Part shown: one piece after another, positions 6,504-10,395 of the stretch
Layout: the number at the start of each line of letters is the position of its first letter
Numbering within the stretch: the first letter of the stretch is position 1
Program-made: the position numbers and the translations under genes
From: Bacteroidota bacterium
GTDB lineage: Bacteria; Bacteroidota; Bacteroidia; B-17B0; Aurantibacillaceae
Length of the DNA: 10,395 bases
Assembly (NCBI GenBank): GCA_016708845.1
Contig: JADJFB010000033.1
Span: 1-10,395 of the forward strand
Direction: 5' to 3'
The notes under the pieces: model-generated
Seen by the model: only the letters and a program-made list of their open reading frames with translations
Database searches by the model: none
What the model was told of the DNA's origin: nothing

Positions 6504-7241
6504 ATGAATAAAGACATACATCCTGAAGAAAAAAAATTCTTAGATGGCCCTCGCTCACGTTGGGCAGAGTTAAAATATGCCTTTAGCGTGTTCCATCAAT
6601 TAATTGTGGGATTCCGTAAATTACATTTTATTGGCCCTTGTGTTACGGTGTTTGGTTCAGCACGATTTAAAGAAGATCATGCCTATTATAAACTAACACG
6701 TGAAGTATCTTCTAAAATTGCTGATTTAGGTTTCGCTATTATGACAGGGGGTGGCCCAGGCATTATGGAAGCAGCCAACAGAGGAGCTAAAGATGTTGAT
6801 GGTCTTTCTATTGGTTGTAACATTGTTTTGCCAAAAGAACAATTTCATAATGCCTACTTAGATACTTTTGTAACCCTCGATTATTTTTTTGTAAGAAAAG
6901 AATTGCTACGTAAATATTCCTTTGCCTTTGTTGTGATGCCTGGTGGCTTTGGAACCTTAGATGAATTTTTTGAAGCTTTAACTTTAGTGCAAACTCATAA
7001 AACTGAAAAGTTTCCTATTGTGATTATGGGTGTTGATTTTCATAAAAGTTTAATCGCTCATATTTTAAAAATGGCTCAAGAGCAAACGATTAATCAAGAG
7101 GATTTACAATTGATTTTGTTTACCGATTCGGTTGATGAAGCGGTTGATCATATTCAAAAATTTTCGATTGATGCATTTAGCTTAAAATTAAAACGAGCTA
7201 AAAAAGCCATGTGGATTTTGGGAGAAACACCTTTAAAATAA
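6504..7241 (+). CDS. LOG family protein (TIGR00730-type nucleoside 5'-monophosphate phosphoribohydrolase)
   Basis: This 245-residue protein has the two LOG-family signatures GGGPGIMEAAN (82-92) and PGGFGTLDEFFE (146-157), plus VTVFGSAR (47-54) at the first Rossmann strand. LOG proteins cleave the N-glycosidic bond of nucleotides such as cytokinin riboside monophosphates or AMP; many are mis-annotated as lysine decarboxylases. The natural substrate here cannot be read from sequence. The N-terminal 40 residues are an extension before the fold, common in the longer bacterial members. It starts 11 bases after helicase 3, which suggests one operon and a possible link to RNA or nucleotide turnover. 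Its stop codon lies one base from the stop of the convergent downstream gene. Confidence 0.9.
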   Translation: MNKDIHPEEKKFLDGPRSRWAELKYAFSVFHQLIVGFRKLHFIGPCVTVFGSARFKEDHAYYKLTREVSSKIADLGFAIMTGGGPGIMEAANRGAKDVDGLSIGCNIVLPKEQFHNAYLDTFVTLDYFFVRKELLRKYSFAFVVMPGGFGTLDEFFEALTLVQTHKTEKFPIVIMGVDFHKSLIAHILKMAQEQTINQEDLQLILFTDSVDEAVDHIQKFSIDAFSLKLKRAKKAMWILGETPLK

Positions 7242-7242
7242 A

Positions 7243-7578
7243 TTAATTATTGGGTTTTCCAGCATCTATCCAACATACGATACTGTTTTTTTGAGCTTCA
7301 GATAAAGTTGTGCCCTTTGGCATAGAGCCGCTTACTATGCTAGAACGAATTGAACTTGAAGAAGAACTGATTTGAGCATACGTGCTGTACTCACTATGAC
7401 AACTAACACAAGCGCTCTGAATTAAAGGCTTCACAGTAACAGAAAAAGAAGGAGTACTTGAAGTACAGGAAGGCGTATAGGCTGCTTGAGCCTCTTCTTT
7501 ATTTTTCTTTTTACAAGAAATAAACATAGCGAAGAACAACACTACTAATGCAAATAAGCTTACTATATTTTTCATCAT
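7243..7578 (-). CDS. Small lipoprotein with a cytochrome c-type haem motif
   Basis: This 111-residue protein has a type II signal peptide: a hydrophobic core at 4-20, then FISC with lipidation at C22. The mature part contains CVSCH (57-61), a CxxCH site for covalent haem c, and SGSMPKG with M86 as a plausible sixth ligand, followed by a C-terminal CWIDAGKPNN. The order (SFSVTVKPLI, CxxCH, Met-Pro, CWI-AG) fits the small c-type cytochrome domains common in Bacteroidota envelope proteins. Two further Cys (C38, C102) could form a disulfide. It lies 46 bases downstream of the pirin gene on the same strand and is probably co-transcribed. The electron partner is unknown. Two consecutive ATGs make the exact start ambiguous by one codon. 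Confidence 0.8.
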   Translation of the reverse strand: MMKNIVSLFALVVLFFAMFISCKKKNKEEAQAAYTPSCTSSTPSFSVTVKPLIQSACVSCHSEYSTYAQISSSSSSIRSSIVSGSMPKGTTLSEAQKNSIVCWIDAGKPNN

Positions 7579-7624
7579 TTAAATTTTAACCGCCATTAAT
7601 TAAGTGCAGGCGCGTGAGTTTACA

Positions 7625-8770
7625 TTAAGAATTCTTTTCTTCTAATTTACCATCGGCATATTTCGCAAAACGACTTTTGTTTCTATCATGTACTTGATCG
7701 TAGCGTTTCCAAGGCCAACCACCAAATTGTGTTTTATGGTAATCTTCAAAAGCCTCATTAATTTCTTGCTTTGTATTCATCACAAACGGACCATATTGCA
7801 TAACCGGTTCACCAATTGGTTTGCCTTGTAACATTAAAATACTGGTTTCTTCACCCGCTTTAATTTCCACATCCACATCTGCTTTTAATTCAATAGCGTG
7901 GTAGTGAGAAATAACAGTGCCGGCCACCGTAATATCTTTTCCTTCATAAAAATAAATAGTACGGTTAATACCAGCCGATGCTTTAGGAATAGTGAAGCTT
8001 GCCCCTGCTTCCATTTTTAAATTCCAAACTGCCACTTCATTTGCAGTATCTGCTGCCCACGAATCTGGTGGCGGTGTTGGTGCTTGCGATTTATCCCATG
8101 TTCCTGCAATGACTTCAACAATTGTTTTTTTATTAGCCACATCTGTGTGAATGTGATTAGGAATAGATTCTCTCCAAAACATTTTAAAATGAGGTTCAAC
8201 CATTTTATGTTTCTTTGGTAGGTTTAACCAAATTTGAAACAGCTCCATGGTATTTTCTTTATCAGCATGTATCAAAGGAAACATTTCCGAATGTTGCACG
8301 CCCTTCCCTGCTGTCATCCACTGCACATCTCCATTACCATAACGCCCTGCTGCTCCCATCGAATCGGCATGATCCACAATTCCTTTTCTCACAACGGTAA
8401 TTGTTTCAAAACCACGATGTGGATGCCCAGGAAAACCTGGTACCGATTTACCATGATACATTCTGAATCCATCTTTAATAATAAAATCATCCCCCATGTG
8501 GCGCCCATTTAAGTATTTAACATCTGGACCCATTTCCTCATTTCCATTAGGAAAATTATCTTCGTGATGCACGCAAAATAAAAAGGGATCAGCAGTTTCC
8601 CATTGAAAACCAAGAGGTTTAGATGATAATATAGGATTCATAACGGAGGTATTAGATTGAAAAGCTTTTTTAAATGATTCAGAAAAAGATACAGATGGTG
8701 CTGCCATAGCTGTGGCTAAAGCAAACAACGAACGATTTAAAAAGTTTCGGCGAGGAATTTCGTTACTCAT
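7625..8770 (-). CDS. Pirin family bicupin protein with Tat signal peptide
   Basis: This 381-residue protein belongs to the pirin family. An N-terminal twin-arginine signal (RRNFLNRSLFALA, from residue 7) precedes the first cupin, which has GHPHRGFET (H116, H118) and QHSEM (H160, E162). These match the four iron ligands of human pirin (H56, H58, H101, E103). A second cupin covers about 225-330, and the end contains FGGWPWKRYD and RFAKYADG, both family-typical. Pirins are non-haem iron proteins; some bacterial members have quercetinase activity and others have regulatory roles. Most are cytoplasmic and about 230-300 residues long, so the Tat leader is the unusual point here: it implies export of a folded, iron-loaded enzyme. 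The haem-motif lipoprotein gene follows in the same direction. A terminator upstream separates it from the rhodanese gene. Confidence 0.9.
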   Translation of the reverse strand: MSNEIPRRNFLNRSLFALATAMAAPSVSFSESFKKAFQSNTSVMNPILSSKPLGFQWETADPFLFCVHHEDNFPNGNEEMGPDVKYLNGRHMGDDFIIKDGFRMYHGKSVPGFPGHPHRGFETITVVRKGIVDHADSMGAAGRYGNGDVQWMTAGKGVQHSEMFPLIHADKENTMELFQIWLNLPKKHKMVEPHFKMFWRESIPNHIHTDVANKKTIVEVIAGTWDKSQAPTPPPDSWAADTANEVAVWNLKMEAGASFTIPKASAGINRTIYFYEGKDITVAGTVISHYHAIELKADVDVEIKAGEETSILMLQGKPIGEPVMQYGPFVMNTKQEINEAFEDYHKTQFGGWPWKRYDQVHDRNKSRFAKYADGKLEEKNS

Positions 8771-8816
8771 GGTTTATTTGTTTTAAATAAAACAGATGCG
8801 GTTAATTTTTGTTTAT

Positions 8817-8824
8817 CAAATTTA
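8817..8824 (-). promoter_or_regulatory. -7 box upstream of the pirin gene
   Basis: The minus strand reads TAAATTTG, a full TAnnTTTG match, 46 bases before the pirin start and downstream of the rhodanese terminator. That position suits a separate promoter for the pirin-lipoprotein unit. No clear -33 TTG is visible. Confidence 0.4.
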
Positions 8825-8840
8825 AGGAAAGAATAGTGAA

Positions 8841-8869
8841 ATAAAAAAGCTGTCTTTATGAGACAGCTT
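8841..8869 (-). terminator. Intrinsic terminator of the exported rhodanese gene
   Basis: The 9-bp stem AAGCTGTCT/AGACAGCTT (8847-8855 with 8861-8869), with loop TTATG on the plus strand, is followed on the minus strand by TTTTTTAT. It starts 7 bases after the stop of the 8876-9298 gene, the classic Rho-independent arrangement. Confidence 0.9.
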
Positions 8870-8875
8870 CCTTTC

Positions 8876-9298
8876 TTATTCCGTTGGGTAACCCTTAGCT
8901 ACCCAATCAGGTTTAATACCTTCAGGTAACTCTAGTACTTTTGTATTTTTAAATCCTTGTGCAATTAAAATATCGTAAGCTGGTTTAATATTAGGGCAAC
9001 TTGAATATGAGCAGCAACCACAATATACAACCACTGGTTTTGTTTTACTTTCCATAGTTAAGTAAGACAAAATTTTAGTACTAAATGTAGCGTTAGTTGC
9101 AGCACCAACTGCTTGAGCGCCTTTAATGTTTTCCATTGGACCAACATTAAAAATCAAAGGTTTATCTTTTGCGTTGGTGGTTATTTTATCAGCCAAGTCT
9201 TTAGTAGGCATTAATTGTTCTTTTTTCCAAACGGGAACTTGAGCGTATGAGCTAAATAAGCCCAAAGTAATTAAAAGTAGTGTAAGTATTGTTTTCAT
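8876..9298 (-). CDS. Exported rhodanese-like protein with CGCC-type Cys-rich loop
   Basis: This 140-residue secreted protein starts with the signal peptide MKTILTLLLITLGLFSSYAQ. The start at 9298 is chosen because an earlier in-frame ATG (9349) would add 17 charged residues before the signal peptide and overlap the likely promoter. The mature part reads as a rhodanese-like domain: PLIFNVGP (47-54) for the first strand, then VVYCGCCSYSSCPN (90-103) at the position of the active-site loop, and LPEGIKPDWVAKGYP near the end. C93 fits the persulfide Cys of rhodaneses, while C95, C96 and C101 are extra. They could form disulfides or bind metal, which is inference. It is monocistronic, with a terminator behind and a -7 box in front. 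Sulfur transfer or periplasmic thiol chemistry is possible, but no substrate can be named. Confidence 0.82.
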   Translation of the reverse strand: MKTILTLLLITLGLFSSYAQVPVWKKEQLMPTKDLADKITTNAKDKPLIFNVGPMENIKGAQAVGAATNATFSTKILSYLTMESKTKPVVVYCGCCSYSSCPNIKPAYDILIAQGFKNTKVLELPEGIKPDWVAKGYPTE

Positions 9299-9318
9299 GT
9301 TATTGTTTTTTTCTTGCT

Positions 9319-9326
9319 CAAATTTA
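9319..9326 (-). promoter_or_regulatory. -7 box upstream of the exported rhodanese
   Basis: The minus strand reads TAAATTTG, a full TAnnTTTG match, 20 bases before the start at 9298. It supports the shorter start, because the 9349 start would lie upstream of the transcript. Confidence 0.42.
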
Positions 9327-9471
9327 TATAAAAAGTAAAAGATCGTCACCGCTAGGGATGATAAAAAATGCTAAAATGAGTGAAACATAGTACTTAGTTA
9401 TTTAATTTACTAAACCATTATTATGAAGACTTACTTATTTAATCAAAAAATACATTTATCTTTAAACCCTC

Positions 9472-9801
9472 ATGCGCCCAACACCAAAAGTAAATAGCAG
9501 AACTTTACCTAAACGCAAACCTGCAAAGGTTACTAAATCGGTAACACCTTCCACTAAAAAGGTAAAGGTGAAACCAAAGTTTAATTTAAAAGGTATTCCT
9601 GCTAAATATAAACTCATTTGCAATTTAGCGATTGAGCATGCCGATACACAAACGCAATGCGACGAACTTTTATTAGTTGGTGTAAGTGTTTACGAAACGT
9701 TATTGGAAACGCATCCACTCGAAATGGCAGATAAATTAAAACAAGAGGCAGTTACTAAAGCAATGTTACTTAAAAAAGAATCTTATTCTACGGTTTCTTA
9801 G
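9472..9801 (+). CDS. Protein of unknown function with basic N-terminal tail
   Basis: I do not recognise a family for this 109-residue protein. Residues 1-40 are rich in Lys, Arg, Pro, Ser and Thr, with almost no acidic residues, and are probably disordered. Residues 41-105 look mainly helical (KYKLICNLAIEHA, then CDELLLVGVSVYETLLETHPLEMADKL) with two Cys (C50, C63). The basic tail could contact nucleic acid or membrane; that is a guess from composition. There is no signal peptide or membrane segment. Coding is supported by ordinary amino-acid use, an open frame after the ATG and the lack of a competing frame. It stands alone: the exported rhodanese diverges upstream, and over 300 non-coding bases follow. 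Confidence 0.62.
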   Translation: MRPTPKVNSRTLPKRKPAKVTKSVTPSTKKVKVKPKFNLKGIPAKYKLICNLAIEHADTQTQCDELLLVGVSVYETLLETHPLEMADKLKQEAVTKAMLLKKESYSTVS

Positions 9802-9808
9802 TGCTTAT

Positions 9809-9866
9809 CTTCTTATACTTTCTTTTTAATTTTTTCCTTGATGAAAAAAGAAACCAAAAAGCCAAC
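9809..9866. repeat. Probable dispersed intergenic repeat fragment
   Basis: T-rich then A-rich imperfect inverted repeat: TTTCTTTTT (9819-9827) and AAAAAGAAA (9845-9853) flank TTCCTTGATG. The stretch resembles the TTTTCCTTGAT-AAAAAGTAACCAAAAA elements scattered through Bacteroidota genomes, a resemblance recalled and not searched. It follows the unknown gene after 7 bases and could also act as a weak terminator. Confidence 0.4.
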
Positions 9867-10096
9867 TCAAAAAATGCTCATTAAAGCTTGAACACTTATA
9901 AGCAAATTTGAAAATTTGACTGTAAATGCATCAAAAGAGAAAAGAACATTTTATACCTAGGAGTTTTTAAAACGTTCTCATCACAGCCTATAAAATAAAT
10001 AAAACTAAGGACTAAGTTGAAACACAGAAATGGTATCTGTTTATATATCAGCCTTATTTTAAAACTCAAAAAGTACCAAATATGAATTCAATCCTT

Positions 10097-10104
10097 TATA
10101 TTTG
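10097..10104 (+). promoter_or_regulatory. -7 box upstream of the terminal TPR-like gene
   Basis: TATATTTG is a full TAnnTTTG match 19 bases before the GTG start at 10124. No TTG is seen 17-23 bases upstream. It gives a short leader, as for other genes in the window. Confidence 0.42.
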
Positions 10105-10123
10105 TTAGACTAATTCTTATTTT

Positions 10124-10395
10124 GTGAAGCACTTTATACTACTCTCTTTTTGTTTGTTTGCTTCACTTAGTGTGATGGCGCAAGTACCCGGCCAAACCGA
10201 GGAAAAATTACGGATTTATTATCCATGGGTAATTATAAAGCCGCTATTCCTTCTATATCAAAAGTTGATAAAAAAAATCCAGATAACGATGAGTTTAAAT
10301 ACCAATTGGGCAAATGCCTTTTAAAAACAAAAGGTAATCCCAAACAAATTATCGATTTGTTTGAAGCCTCAATCCCTAAATTAAAGCTCGAGGCC
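10124..10395 (+). CDS. Secreted TPR-like protein, N-terminal part (3' truncated, frameshifted)
   Basis: The gene starts at GTG (10124) with a clear signal peptide, MKHFILLSFCLFASLSVMAQ. The initial frame is lost after about residue 28. From about 10210 the next frame reads TDLLSMGNYKAAIPSIS, then KKNPDNDEFKYQLGKCLL, and is open to the window end. Joining the frames needs one extra A in the run at 10203-10207. The restored sequence has the helix-turn-helix spacing of a TPR unit (GNYKAAI, then NPDNDEFKYQLGKCLL). In Bacteroidota such signal-peptide-plus-TPR starts often belong to long envelope proteins with PD40 and OmpA-like domains. That is only one possibility here, because the rest lies outside the window. 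The in-frame stop at 10322-10324 belongs to the wrong frame. Confidence 0.7.

Larger units (their letters stand above)
9802..10123. other. Non-coding interval of 322 bases
   Basis: No convincing open frame is found on either strand. The left end holds the repeat-like stretch at 9809-9866 and the right end a -7 box at 10097-10104. The AT-rich middle (9867-10090) has stops in all frames and shows no RNA fold or repeat that I can support. A decayed gene cannot be excluded. Confidence 0.55.

Noticed and set aside
8215..8512. Plus-strand open frames inside the pirin gene
   Set aside because: They are antisense to conserved pirin motifs with no recognisable domain.
7243..9298. A single three-gene operon of exported rhodanese, pirin and haem lipoprotein
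   Set aside because: A strong intrinsic terminator at 8841-8869 and a separate -7 box at 8817-8824 split the rhodanese from the other two.
9299..9349. Longer start of the exported rhodanese at 9349
   Set aside because: It would place 17 charged or polar residues before a clean signal peptide and lies upstream of the probable -7 box.
9423..9497. 24-codon open frame overlapping the start of the 9472 gene
   Set aside because: It is too short, has no recognisable features and could arise by chance; a leader peptide cannot be supported.

Overview
The window looks like an AT-rich chromosome segment from a member of the Bacteroidota, probably a Flavobacteriales-type lineage. The evidence is the protein families (a metallo-beta-lactamase/rhodanese C-terminus, DUF983, cold-shock proteins with an IFVHATG motif, an exported rhodanese with a CGCC loop, a TPR-type protein), start codons with no clear Shine-Dalgarno, and repeated TAnnTTTG boxes just upstream of genes. 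I see no CRISPR array, tRNA, rRNA, transposase or phage gene.

Layout: 1-343 is the end of a rhodanese-domain protein, followed by a DUF983 membrane protein (372-743) and a palindromic bidirectional terminator (758-791). The minus strand then carries three tandem cold-shock genes (811-1450) and a RhlE-like DEAD-box helicase (1519-2646). A plus-strand TPM-domain membrane protein (2859-3725) converges, across a long inverted repeat, on a DbpA-like helicase (3864-5176, minus). After a second palindromic repeat comes a plus-strand pair, a third DEAD-box helicase (5350-6492) and a LOG-family nucleotide hydrolase (6504-7241). The minus strand then holds a haem-motif lipoprotein (7243-7578), a Tat-exported pirin (7625-8770) and, behind its own terminator, a secreted rhodanese-like protein (8876-9298). 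A basic protein of unknown function (9472-9801), a 322-base non-coding stretch and the start of a secreted TPR-like protein (10124-end) close the window.

Two themes stand out. The first (811-6492) is RNA remodelling: three DEAD-box helicases and three RNA-chaperone cold-shock proteins within 6 kb, which suggests cold adaptation or ribosome assembly. The second (7243-9298) is three envelope proteins with metal or thiol chemistry, although a terminator splits them into two transcription units.

Four genes have broken reading frames (the first rhodanese, helicase 1 with two compensating indels, helicase 2, and the terminal TPR-like gene). In each, restoring one or two bases recovers family-typical sequence, and three of the five sites are base losses in short homopolymers. 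Sequencing or assembly indels are the simplest explanation. The exception worth a second look is helicase 2, whose break falls exactly on an in-frame A_AAA_AAC slippery heptamer. I found no convincing new defence or mobile system; the best leads are the tandem csp/helicase cluster, the two GC-rich palindromic repeats flanking the DbpA-like gene, and the Tat-exported pirin.
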